From: Alopecurus myosuroides
Taxonomy: Eukaryota > Streptophyta > Magnoliopsida > Poales > Poaceae
Assembly (NCBI GenBank): GCA_028641055.1
Contig: CM054060.1
Span: 161,732,696 to 161,796,695, forward strand
Direction of reading: 5' to 3'
Length of the DNA: 64,000 nucleotides
Below, piece after piece: positions 24,261-35,269 of this stretch. The translations under genes were made by a program, and so were the position numbers. The notes beneath the pieces are model-generated. The model had not been told where the DNA came from, ran no database searches, and saw only the letters and a program-made list of their open reading frames with translations. Position 1 is the first letter of the stretch; each line of letters opens with the position of its first letter.

Positions 24261-24508
24261 GTAGCGCTTCGTCCTTTCGGCGATCCGGCTGTAGTCCTTG
24301 CCCGGAAGTTATCTGATTTGATTGCCCGTGCTAGTCGCAGGGGGCAATCTGCCGCAAGTGGCAGCACTTCTGTAGTTCCTTAGGATGGTCTTTACGTAGT
24401 TTGTTCTTCCGATGTAATGAACCTTGGGATTTATTCCCGTATTCTATCTTTAATCAAAATGTTCTTTTGATATCTGAGATGCTTTCTGCGATTGATTGTC
24501 ATGAGTTC

Positions 24509-24532
24509 CTCCCGATGGGAGTAGCCCCCGAG
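24509..24532 (-). repeat. PPT-like hairpin motif 3, Gypsy copy 2
   Basis: Third copy, between the main antisense gene and the downstream exons. Copy 1 has counterparts at 7737-7760, 8926-8949 and 9036-9059. Confidence 0.7.
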
Positions 24533-24608
24533 CACATGTCGAATAGGTGGTTTATTTCTCGAATGGAGCATTTTGAATTGTTCCTTAACTTTTCTTATCT
24601 TCCTTCAG

Positions 24609-25411
24609 GTAACAGGCGCTGTCGCGGAGTCTTTGAGTGGATCTGCTGCACAAGCAGATCCTCTTGTTGCTGCTGTTGGTACTTTTGCCGGCCTCCGTGA
24701 CCGTGTCGCGGATGGTGAACGCAAGCTAAAAGCTTTGCATGGGGTGGCTGGCCTAGCCAAGTCCAAACAGAGGCTTGCAGTTGAACGTGAGCAGTTTGTG
24801 ATGGATGAATTGGCAGCTGTTGCCAAGGATATGCTTTGTAAGTACTTTAGCCCCCTAGCACTCTGTGTCTTTTTCTTTCTTTGACTCTCTGTAGCTTTCT
24901 TTGCAGTTGTTCATCCTGACGAACGGTGTGAAAAGCATTGGGTGGAAAACCATATTCTTCACGAAGCCAGCAGTTCTAAACCACGTGCAAATAACTTCTG
25001 GTCTGACCGTAGTCGGGGCTTTGTTCTCGCCACTCTGAAGTATCGTGTTGGCCAAGCAAAGATACTGGTTGATAGTTGTCACGAGGCCTTGATAGCTTTG
25101 AATGGCGCTTTTTATCCCTTGGAAAGGGGTCCAGAAGATTTGAGCCAGCTACTCAGAAATTTTGGTCAAGTAGGCGAGATTCGGGAGTGTGTCCGTCAAC
25201 AGTTGATCTGCGGGTCGTTAGTAGCACTCTCGTTTGTTCGATTATGACATCCCGAGGTTAATTTCAACTCTGTGGCCAAGCTCCCAAATGCCCCAGTCGA
25301 TATGACATCTCATTATACAGTCGTTCGAACTGCTGCAGAGGAGATTATTCGACTGACCTCTGATGAGGTTAATCGGGTTTTATCCGAGGAAACTGCTCGT
25401 CGTCATATGTA
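24609..25411 (+). pseudogene. Downstream antisense exons, Gypsy copy 2
   Basis: Exon 24609-24837 (VTGAVAESLSGSAAQADP... to DMLC), a GTAAGT donor, then exon 24907-25411, preceded by TTTCTTTGCAG. The joined frame is open except for one TGA at 25245-25247, where copy 1 has TGG (FVRLWHPEVN). It ends RRHM at 25411. Contents include SRGFVLATLKYRVGQAKIL, YPLERGPEDL and EEIIRLTSDEVNRVL. I do not recognise a family. Whether it is spliced to the six-exon gene or transcribed separately cannot be seen. Confidence 0.65.
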
Positions 25412-25687
25412 ATTGTAGGATGTATGTATCATGTTAATTCTGTATAGTTGTCTTCAAATTTTATAAGGTGCCAACCTTGTTTGTATTCTTGTATTTGTAA
25501 ATGATGCTAAGTTAGGCGTAGCCCCCATGTGTTTGGGATGTATACCTGTTATTTAGCGTGTAAAGATCAATGACTTGAGAAACTATGGTTGAGAAACCAT
25601 GTATTTTATTAATATGACTGAGAAGCCAAGTATTGTCTTCGAGCTACAGCATGGCTAGTATAGCCTTATTTTGTCGAGTAGAATAAT

Positions 25688-27506
25688 CTAAGGATAGAAT
25701 TTGCGGAGGTGCGTAACATTCCATGGATTGGAGTAGACGCCACCGGTCTCGGGATTCTTCAGTCGATAGGCGCCACCAGGGATAACTTCGTGTATTATGA
25801 AGGGTCCTTTCCACGGTGGCTCGAGCTTGTGTCTTTCCTTCTGCTTGAGTCGCAGCACCAAATATCCTACCACGAAGGCTCTATGGCGTATACGGCGGAT
25901 GTGGTAGTTGCGCAGCAACTGTTGATATACCGCGGATCTTGCGAGTGCAATGTCGCGTATCTCGTCGAGTGCATCCACGTCTTCCGCGAGTGCCCTGTTA
26001 GAGGTTTCTTCGCTGTAAGCGAAGACTCGTGGGGCGCTGAACTTGACATCTTCGGGAAGGACTGCTTCAGCTCCGTATACCATAAAAAATTGTGTGTATT
26101 TTGATGATCGATTTGGGGTCGTGAGGAGGCTCCATAGTACGGAGGGTAACTCCTCTGCCCAGTGTCCTGCCGCTGGGTGCAATCGATCTAGTAGCCGTTT
26201 CTTTATTCCAGCCGAGACCAACCTGTTGGATCGCTCGACATGACCATTGGTTTGCGGGTGAGCCACAGAGGCGAAACTGAGGGTGATGCCCTTTTCCTCG
26301 CAGAACTGCTCTGTTTCCTTTGCTGTAAAATTGCTTCCATTGTCGGTGATGATGTTGTGTGGTATCCCAAATCTGCACACGATGGAGTCGAGGAATTTGA
26401 CGGCGCATTGAGCGCTAGCCGAGGTGACTGGCATGGCCTCAATCCACTTTGTAAATTTGTCGACTGCAACTAGCAAGTGCGTGTAACCTCCTGGTGTTGA
26501 TTTTTTCAGTGGTCCTACCATGTCTAGCCCCCATTGTGCAAAGGGCCAGGCGATTGGGATCATGTGAAGCTCAGTGGCAGAGGCGTGCGGCTTGGGCGCA
26601 AATCTTTGACATGCGTTGCATTTGTCGACTAGGTCCTTTGCATCCCTGGCTGCTGTGAGCCAGTAGAACCCTGTGCGAAAAGCTTTACCCACGATTGCCT
26701 TCCAACTAGCATGGTGTCCGCAATCTCCTTGGTGTATATCTCGTAGTAGTTCCTTCCCGTCCTCGGGCGCTATGCATCTTTGCAATATTCCTGATATGCT
26801 CTGCTTGTATAGTTCTCCGTTGAGTACTCGAAAAGCTTTGCTGCGTCGCACTATTTGTCTAGCCTCGCGAATATCTGCTGGGAGCTGTTTGTTGGACAAG
26901 TAGTCGAGGTATTTCTGCGTCCAGACTGGCTCGACCAGAAAAACTTGTCTTGAGATGTTGTGGGTGAGCTCAATCATAGCAGTTTGCGGGCTGACCTCTG
27001 TCTCCAATGTCGCGGGTGCTTCTGCTGATTTTTTGACTTTGACTGAGCGCTTGATCATCCTTTCGAAGTATATTCCAGGCGGTATGGGTGTGTTTGTAGA
27101 ACCCATGTTTGCCAATTTATCTGCTTCTTCGTTGCTGGATCGCGCAATGTGTTTTAGTTCGCACCCTTGGAAACTCCCTTCGAGTAGATTGTACATATCT
27201 TGATAGGCAACCATGTTTTCTGCAATGGCGTCGCACTCTTTGATTGTCTGATGTACTATGAGGTTTGAATCTCCATAGATCATTAGTCGGGTTGCTCCAC
27301 AGGAAATTGCCATCTTCATGCCATGGAGGAGGCCCTCGTACTCTGCGTCATTATTTGACGCCGGGTCGTCGGGTGAAAAGTCCAATCGCAGGACGCATTG
27401 TAACTTGTCACCTCTCGGGGATATCAGGACTACCCCAGCTCCGGCTCCTTCGTTTCTCTTTGATCTGTCGAAATACATTATCCAGTTGCTTGTATACTCT
27501 GGAGGC
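25688..27506 (-). pseudogene. aRNaseH-integrase part of pol, Gypsy copy 2
   Basis: Open for over 600 codons. It begins with the archaeal-type RNase H (YFDRSKRNEGAGAGVV, NNDAEYEGLLH, GDSNLIVHQ) and continues through the HHCC finger (HQGDCGHHASWK, CNACQRF) and the integrase core (WGLDMVGPLKKS, IITDNGSNFTAKE, HPQTNGHVERSNR). The first RNase H catalytic Asp region reads DRSKR here against DGSKR in copy 1. The frame is separated from the upstream RT frame by a single-base deletion near 27505, in the linker TELQTPG. Apart from that the region looks intact. Confidence 0.92.
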
Positions 27507-28920
27507 CTGGCGTTTGTAGTTCTGTCCACTCGTTTAGGAACTCCACGAGCACTTGTGATTTGATAGATTTGCGACCTGCGTATATGATGTCCCAGGCGCC
27601 GAGCTCGATACTCCACTTCGCAATTCTTCCGGATGCCATTGGGTTATTCATGATAGTACCCAGTGATGCGTCGTTTACCACCGTGACGGTGTGTTCCTGG
27701 AAGTAATGCTTGAGCTTTCGGGCTGTGAGCACCACACCGTACGCGAGCTTCTGGTAATGGGGATATCGCCGTTTGCAAGGAGAAAGCACCTCGCTGATAT
27801 AATATATTGGCCTTTGGATGCCAAACGCCTTGCCATCTTCCGGCCGCTCGACCACAATTGTTGTGCTGATGACCTGATTTGTCGCGGCTAGGTATAGGTA
27901 CAGTGGCTCCCGTTCCTGTGGTGTTGCCAGGACGCGCCTGCTCTGCAATGCTCGCTTGAGGTCCGCGAATGCCTTCTGTGCTTCGGGTGTCCACTCGAAC
28001 TTATCCGTTTTCTTCAGTAACTTGTAGAAAGGTAATGCTTGCTCGCCTAGCCTCGCAATGAATCTGCTTAGGGCGGCTAGTCGTCCTGCGAGCTGCTGCA
28101 CACCACGGAGATTAGTTGGCTCCTTCATTGTCAGGATTGCTTGGATTTTCTCCGGGTTAGCTTCAATCCCTCGAGCGGAGACCAGGTATCCGAGAAGTTG
28201 TCCTGCAGGGACGCCAAAGACACACTTGGTCGGGTTGAGTTTGATTCGGTATGCGTTCAACGCGTCGAATGTTTCTCTGATATCATCGAGAAGCGTATCT
28301 TCCACTCGAGTCTTGATGACGATGTCGTCAACGTACACTTGTACGTTCTTGCCAATGAGCTTGGCGAGGCATTTTTGCATGCAGCGCTGATATGTTGCGC
28401 CTGCGTTCTTCAGCCCGAAGGGCATTGTCGTGTAGCAGTAAACACCGTGGGGTGTTATAAACGCCGTCTTCTCCTCGTCCTCCTTTTTCATCCTGATCTG
28501 ATTATAGCCCGAGTAGGCGTCCAAGAAAGAGAGGCGTTGGCAACCTGCTGTAGAGTCCACGATCTGGTCGATCCGTGGCAGGGGAAAGTTATCCTTGGGG
28601 CAGTGTTTATTCAACGACGTGTAGTCGATGCACACGCGAAGGATGTTAGTATTTTTCTTCGGGACCAGCACCGGGTTTGCTAACCAGGTGGAAATTTTTA
28701 TCTCGCGAATGAATTTTGCTGCGAGTAGTCTGTTTACTTCCTCTCCGAGCGCTTTTTGTTTGGGCTCTGAGAACCTTCGAGTGGTCTGCTTGATAGGTTT
28801 GGCGTCTTTGAAGACTTCGAGTGAGTGCTCGGCGAACTCCCTGGGTATCCCTGGCATATCTGAAGGCTGCCAGGCAAAAATTTCCCAGTACTCACGGAGG
28901 AGCTCGACGAGCGCGCCTTC
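27507..28920 (-). pseudogene. RT-RNaseH part of pol, Gypsy copy 2
   Basis: Starts right after the TAG at 28921-28923 that follows protease. It is open from there through LREYWEIFAWQPSDMPGIP and the full RT (VCIDYTSLNKHCPKDNF, LDAYSGYNQIRM, YVDD at 28324-28335) into RNase H (YISEVLSPCKRRYPHYQKLA). It breaks at the one-base deletion near 27505. RT is the enzyme that copies element RNA, and all the motifs I can check are present. Confidence 0.93.
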
Positions 28921-31900
28921 CTATGCTGGCGAGAGGGTGGTGGACACCATCGCCGTCTTCGCAGAATCCGTCGGGTGCACTTGATGCTTGCGGGTACCGC
29001 TATTTGTGTTGAACTCGAGCTCTGGAGCGTTCTTCTTGGTGAGAGGCATCACGGAGTGATCCGTGGTTTTTGCTATCTCCTCCAGATCTTCTTGCATCCC
29101 GAAGGATTGGGCGATCTCGTTGAATTCGATGTCGCATCTGTTGGACTTTTGGAAATCGCCGTCGATGGTGATTGTGCCATATTCTCCAGGCAACTTGAGC
29201 TTCAAGTATGCGTAGTGTGGTACTGCCATGAATCTGGCGAACGCCGTTCGACCGAGAATGGCGTGGTACTGTGAGGGCCAATCGACGACTTCGAAATCAA
29301 GAAATTCTCGCCTGTAATTACTTCGGTTGCCTAGCACCACCTCCAGGTTGATTGTTCCGAGTGGACGGACTGCTTTCCCTGGAACTATCCCGTGGAAGGA
29401 TGTCTCTGATTCCGCGAGTCCATCCAAATTCTTGTTCATACGACGGAGCGTGTCTGCGTAGATGATGTTGATGCCGCTGCCTCCGTCCATGAACACACGA
29501 GCGAGCTCGTAATTGCCAATTTGCGCCTGTATGACTAGTGCGGCATGTCCTGGTCGATAGACTCGCGGAGGGTGGTCTTCCTTCGAGAAAGTTATTGGTT
29601 GTTCCGCCATCTTCAGGTACTCGGTTCTCGTAGGTGGGGTTTGCACATCCATGCATAATTGTCGTGTGTTTGTCTTCTGAGCCCTGCGTGATGGACAGAC
29701 CTTTTGTATCATGCCTAAGAGTCCCGCTGGGTTCGGGTATCCATTGGCTCCCTGATTTGGGGCGGGTGGCGCTGGTAGCGCAGCTAGCACCGCGTTTTGG
29801 TTTTCTGCTGGGGGCAGGGCTTGCGGCTGTTGAAATCCTTGAGCTCCTCCTCCAGGAAGCTGCGGGTAACCCTGATTAATTGCTGCTCTATTTTTCTTCA
29901 AGAGGGCCTCGTGGATATCGATGAACTTTCGGCAATCCTTGAGAAGGTGTGTTGCCTTAGTTTTGCCGGTGCGCTTATCTGTAAATAGATGTAGCGTGCA
30001 GTAACCGTCGAGGTCCTCCTCGGGGGTTTTGTCTTCTGGCTTTGGCTTCCACTCGCGTTTTCCACGATATCCGCTGTCGCGATTTTTTGTGAACTCTGCT
30101 GCCACAAATTCTTCTCGATCATCGTGGTCGTAATTCTTTCTTCTTTTCTTTCGACTATGGCAATCGTCATCGCGTGCTGGGGATGAATCTTTCTCGTTGC
30201 GCACTGCGTCTTCGCCGTTTGCCCATCTGTCGGCTATGGCCATCAATTCTCCCATGGTTTTGGGTGCGAGTCGCCCCAGTTCTTCCCTGAAAGAGGTTCG
30301 CCGTGCTCCTTTGGCGAATGCTTCAACCGCGACTTCTTCTGATATATTTCCCGTTGTATTCCTTAGTGTGGTCCATCGCTGAATATATTCGCGAGTAGAC
30401 TCGCCACTTTTCTGCTTGCAAGCTCGTAGCTCCTCGATGGTCGCCGGTCTTTTGTATGTTGCCTGGAAATTTTTGCAGAAATCGAGGTTTAGGTCGTCCC
30501 AAGACCTGTAGCATGCCTTCGGCCTTCCTTCGAGCCAGCTGCGGGCAGCGCCGACTAGGTGTAAGTTGAGGTACTGCATAGCTGTGTTTTTGTTCCCACG
30601 TTGGCATTTTACTGCCGTGAGGTAATCTGACAACCAGGCCGAAGGCTCTTGCGAACCATCGTATTTCTGTACTTCCGTGGATAGCTTAAATCTTTTGGGT
30701 AGCGGCGCCTCGCGGATGCTGCGAGCAAAGCATAGGGCTCCGCAGACTTCGTCGTCGGAGGATGTAGATGGGGAGCGCGCAAGGTTTCTGGCCGCCCGAC
30801 CTTTATCAACCTTGCGCTGGGCGATGTCCGATCGCGCGTTGTATCCGGGTTCGTCGCGATTGACGTCTCCTCTCGGTTCCTTGCTGCGATGTCGCGAGCG
30901 GCTGTTGTCTCTATCTTTTCGCGGGCTGCGATCTCGATCCCCCCACGGGCTGCGATCTCGATCTCTCCGCGGGCTGCGATCTCGACCTCTTCGCGGGCTG
31001 CGGCTACGGTCTCGACCCCTCGGGCTGCTATCGCTGCCACTCGGGCTATCTCCTCGTCGTCGAGCTTCTTTCCCTCGTGCCCGACGGGGTGATTTTTCCT
31101 TGCCAGGTGATGTGCCCCTATGTCCACGGGGTGCTTCTTTGTCCTTCTGTGCGGCCGCTTTCCTGCGATCGTAGGAGGCGAGTTTTGCGGCTGCCATGCC
31201 TAATCCTTTCTGCACTTTCTTGTATTGTTCCGCGCGGGGGTCGTTTTCCCCTGGTTGATTTATTTGCATGTAGGTGGCTGCGGCTAGCACCGCGGCTGCG
31301 GGAGTTTGCGGATGGATGTTTCCATCCTCGTCGACGCGCATAAGTGATTTGCTGATTCCGCTCAAGGACTCGCCGTCCATGGTCGCGGTTCTTGAGGCGT
31401 GTCCCTTCTTCGGGGGGCGGTTCCCGACAGAAGGTGTTAGGGACAGCTCAGCTCGGCGTTGACTTGACTCGTCTGCCAATCTTTTCCGCTTGGCTAGATC
31501 TGCCCGAGCTTCTTTGATTGCAGTGGCCGCTCTCACTAGATGATAGTGGTAGGTGATCATGTCTTCGTGTGGGGCTCCGGCCGCAGGTGGTTTGCTCGTG
31601 CGGATAGCCTCCTTTGCTCGAGCCAGGCGTCTCACGAGACGTTGATCTCAGCGCGTTCCCTTGCGCTGTGTTCAGTTTCTTCGGGTGGTTGTTCCGATCC
31701 TGCCATGCAGACCTGAGCCAGATGTGGCTTGTGAGTCCTAGGCGTAACTTGAAAGGCCTTCCTGACCCGAGAGGGCTCCTCCGTAGAGAGGGTATGGAAA
31801 TTGCTGGTGTTGAGGTGGATGGACTCGCCACTTTTCGCCAAGTAGGGTCGTGAATCGACAGCTCCTGGGCTGGAAATTGACTCAGATCCCGATTCCTCAG

Positions 31901-31955
31901 GGAAGTGAAGGATCCCTTCTTTGTTGGTGTAGAACTTGAAGCTCCCGAACGTCAA
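28921..31955 (-). pseudogene. gag-protease, Gypsy copy 2 (nearly intact)
   Basis: The N-terminal part (31955-31632) starts near MTFGSFKFYTNKEG and ends in a TGA at 31632-31634, where copy 1 has Arg. A small frameshift joins it to a 904-codon frame (31635-28921). That frame has a Ser/Arg-rich block (about 30880-31110, with repeated RDRSPRR-like octapeptides), the Gag domain (about 30110-30640), a Pro/Gln-rich linker, and a protease around RVFMDGGSGINIIYADTL (about 29445-29505). It ends STTLSPA and TAG. The Ser/Arg block resembles an SR-protein tail. Its role is unknown. Confidence 0.92.
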
Positions 31956-32122
31956 GGTGACGCTCTTCTCCAGATCGCTGAATACCGGGCGTGATTCCGG
32001 CGAGTGAGGGGTGACTACGACAGATCCGATCCGAATCGGGTTGGTCGGAGTCGAAGTCTAAGGTTTCCAACGTGAGTTGGTTGTCGATGAAGCCGAAGAT
32101 GCCGGAGATCCAGCGCCCGCCG

Positions 32123-32141
32123 TTCCCACAGACGGCGCCAA
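32123..32141 (-). other. Primer binding site, Gypsy copy 2
   Basis: The minus strand reads the same 19-mer as copy 1, one base inside the 5' LTR. Confidence 0.85.
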
Positions 32142-32142
32142 T

Positions 32143-32633
32143 TGTCGAATCTGCATCTCAACAAGTCCCTCGGGTGAAACCATAGGGTTTCGATTAGGAG
32201 AACGTGTAGGCGCTGGTGACAATCGTCGGCTAGACAGGGGGCACGATTTACCCAGGTTCGGGGCCCTCGTAGAGGTAAAACCCTTACTCCTGCCTCTGTC
32301 GATCTGTATTAACGAGTAGATCGGTTACAATGGTGGTTGCTCAAGTCGAGAGTATGATCTCGATCTCAAGGCTTGGTGGTGCGGTATTGCTTGGTCCCTC
32401 TCCTGTGGTTCTCCTGGCCTTATATAGGTGGCCAGGTCTCAAACCGTACCCGGAGAGGACTCGAACTCTAACATAAAGTCGGTTACAAGTTTCCTAACTT
32501 GACCCGCAAGGCTTTGCGGGTGGGCTCCAAGTGGGCCTTCTAGAGTAATCCTTGACGCCTCCTTTGGAGCTTGGGCCGTGGGCCTGAGACCGGGTAGGCT
32601 CATCCGACAGGCCTAGGATCCATCCCTTCGTCA
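32143..32633 (-). repeat. 5' LTR, Gypsy copy 2
   Basis: 491 bp, TGACG...GATTCGACA on the minus strand. A TATATAAGG box lies near 32419-32427. Followed on the plus strand by the TSD ATGTG (32634-32638). Confidence 0.96.
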
Positions 32634-35262
32634 ATGTGCTTCAGCCACGCGCAGAACCAGTCAAGGGGAAGGGTGTTCGGCAATCATCTCTCTCTGCTAA
32701 TAGCCAGCACCCCAGGACTCCTTGTAGGTCGATACCAAATAAAGTGAGTGGTTCGTGGAGCCACAACATGTCTGCTGCTGAATCTGCTGCCGGTAGTGCT
32801 CCTTCTCATGTACCTGCTATGGTTGTTGTAGAAGAAGATGCAGAACCTGACGAGGAAGTGCCTCGAAATAATGATGAAGATGATATGATGTACCTTGAAC
32901 TGGTAGATAGAGCCAGACAGGAAGCAGTGGATGATGAATATCCGGAGGATCCCATGAGCCGAGCTAGGTTTGATGACACTGACGATGAAGAGGATGCGGA
33001 GAACAATGACAACTTAATTTTGGATGAATACGATGGTGACGACGTGCCAACAATTGAGTGGAACAGTGAGAATCTTAAGCTTACTGAAGGCACCATATTC
33101 CAATCGATAATGGACTGTCGGAATGCAGTTACTACATATTGCATTCTTACTGAAAATTCCTATAAGATTTTAAAAGGAGTGAGCCAAGAAGGTTCACAGT
33201 TTATTGTCCATAAGATAGGTGTATGTGGAGGTTGCACGCATCCCGTATTCTAAAGAGAAAACTGATTCAGGTACTCCAAGTTGACTGATTATTTTATTTC
33301 AGATCATTGAGTAATGTTTCTTATCCCTTATTTTTACCCTTTATTTTGTTTCAGATAAAGAAAAAACCACACAAGCACACATGTCCGCCTGGAGGGGGAG
33401 GGGGGAAGGCCAAATCCAAACTAGCAAAAACTCGATGGGTGGCAGATGCAATATTGGATTGGCTAAGAGAAAAACCTGGTCTTGGTCCAACAACACTCCA
33501 AGGGAAGCTTTTTGAAAATATAAGATTGTAATTCCTTACATGAGGATTTTCAATGCTAAAGAAATGTCTCTTGACAGGATTAATGGTTAATGGAATGAAA
33601 GTTTTCAGTTGCTTTACACCTTCAAAGATGAAATGGAGATGGCTAATCCAGGTAGTGTTGTAGAAATTGACAAGCATACAGTTCCATTCAAAATAAAAGA
33701 AAGTCATTTGAGAAGGAGTGCTTCAAAAGGGATTTTATATGTTTGAAGGCTTGTTGGCTGGGGTTTCTTGATGGATGCAGTCCTTATTTGGCTGTAGATG
33801 CTACCCATTTGACTGGAAGATGGAGAAGACACCTAGTAGCAGTTGCATTTGGTGTTTTGGAGGTAGAGTCCGAGGAAAGTTGGGTCTGGTTTCTGCAGCA
33901 GTTGCGCAACATTATAGACACACCCCCAGGTTTAGCTATACATACAGATGCTTGCAAAGGTTAGATAGTGCAGTAGAAATTGTATTCTCTGGAGTGAAGC
34001 ATAGGGAATGTATGCAACACCTAACGCAAAATTGTAAAAAGAAGTTCAAAGAAAAAGATTTTGATGAGAACTTATGGCCAGCATCATACACATGCAGCGA
34101 AAGGAAGCATGTGCACCATTTGAGAGTGTTGTATACTCAGAAGCATCCATAGGTGAAAGAGTATATGGATGCACATCATGGAAATGTGTGATCAAGAAGA
34201 AAACTCAACACCATATGCAAAGTAGACTATCTGACCAATAATCTTGCAGAATGCTTCAATGCAAAGTTCAAGTCAGTGAAAGGTTATTTGGTTTGACAAG
34301 CATTTGACAAGATGAGGCAGATGATCATGATAAAGATGGCTCTTCGCAAAATAATTGCCGAAACACAATATGTTGGCCATGTTATACTCCCATCACTGAT
34401 CAAGGCATTGCATCACAAGGCAAGAGGACAGAAGATGAGATGCATTCGATCGTCGACATACGAGGCTGAGGTAGCATACACTGACAGTAAAATAGGGAAT
34501 GGAGGTATCCAGTGAAGCTGGCCACTAGGGAATGCAGTTGTAGGCAATGGCAGATTCGTGGGAAGCCATGCATACATGCTCTACATCTGATGACTCTGAT
34601 TGGGGTGAAGATGGTGAAGTTGATCAGTATTGCTCTGAGTATTTCCCTGTTGCTGAATTTAAGGCTGCTTACGCTCACAATGTGCCTGCACTCGTGGGAA
34701 AAGACCAATGGAACATAGTAGATCCAGGGTTCAAATTCCACTCTCCTTTACTGACTAGACCACCAGGAAGACCAAGAAAAAACAGGTACAAAGCAGGTGA
34801 AGAGGGTCGTGTACCAAAAAGAGGGCGTGCAAAAAATGTGGAATTCTGGGGCCCATTGCTAGGCTTTGTTCCAATCCAGTGGATGCATCATTTGGAGAAG
34901 AGGACCGATGGAAAACAGCAAGTGTAGAGGAGAATGCATCAGCAATGGAGATTGAAGATGAGGGGGCCATACAGCAGCAATTGAGTCTGAAGATGCACTC
35001 CTCGTTGAAGCAGCACCTTGGTATGTGTGTGTATTCCATTTTTTATGCATTTTGTTCTCTTTTCTTCATATGTCTTATAATTTTATTTCTCAGCACTAGG
35101 ATAAATGGAGGCAGAGGGAACAAAAGGTGTAGAGAGAAAGCTATAAGAGAAGAAGATGATAGAGCCCAAGAAAATGAAGTTCAGTCATCATCGGATGGCT
35201 TAGAATTTGAATCCATGGCTCTTGATGGTTTGAAGCTAAAAGAGAAGAAGAGGATAGAGTGA
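32634..35262 (+). pseudogene. MULE MURA-type transposase, main part (broken)
   Basis: The enzyme would cut and move the element. In order: an acidic linker (about 32800-33040, DDTDDEEDAENND); a MuDR DNA-binding region (about 33060-33250); an HTH-like block (LAKTRWVADAILDWLREKPG, about 33420-33480); the MULE transposase core, with VDATHLTGRW (about 33795) and IHTDACKG (about 33940); HRECMQHL (about 34005); and a SWIM finger, ATRECSCRQWQIRGKPCIHA (about 34520-34580). A basic segment, RPPGRPRKNRYK, follows near 34760. Between GRW and the next VAFGV segment the core is about 15 residues shorter than I expect from relatives. Several stops and frameshifts (near 33255, 33530, 33960, 34150) break it. 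The gene starts left of the Gypsy at 19231. Confidence 0.85.
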
Positions 35263-35269
35263 TTGTACC

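Larger units (their letters stand above)
19675..32633 (-). mobile_element. Ty3/Gypsy LTR retrotransposon, Tat-type (copy 2, complete)
   Basis: Complete 12959-bp element on the minus strand with a perfect 5-bp TSD, ATGTG (19670-19674 and 32634-32638). Minus-strand order: 5' LTR (32633-32143), PBS, gag-protease (31955-28921), RT to integrase (28920-25688), antisense gene region, PPT, 3' LTR (20165-19675). The LTRs differ at about 14 of 491 positions by eye, around 3 percent. It is the same family as copy 1 and much better preserved: a stop plus frameshift in gag and one frameshift in pol are the main lesions. It interrupts the MULE transposase gene. Confidence 0.96.

Noticed and set aside
25688..31955. 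Naming the Gypsy pair as a specific repeat-library family
   Set aside because: Domain order supports the Tat lineage, but I cannot verify a family name without a database search.
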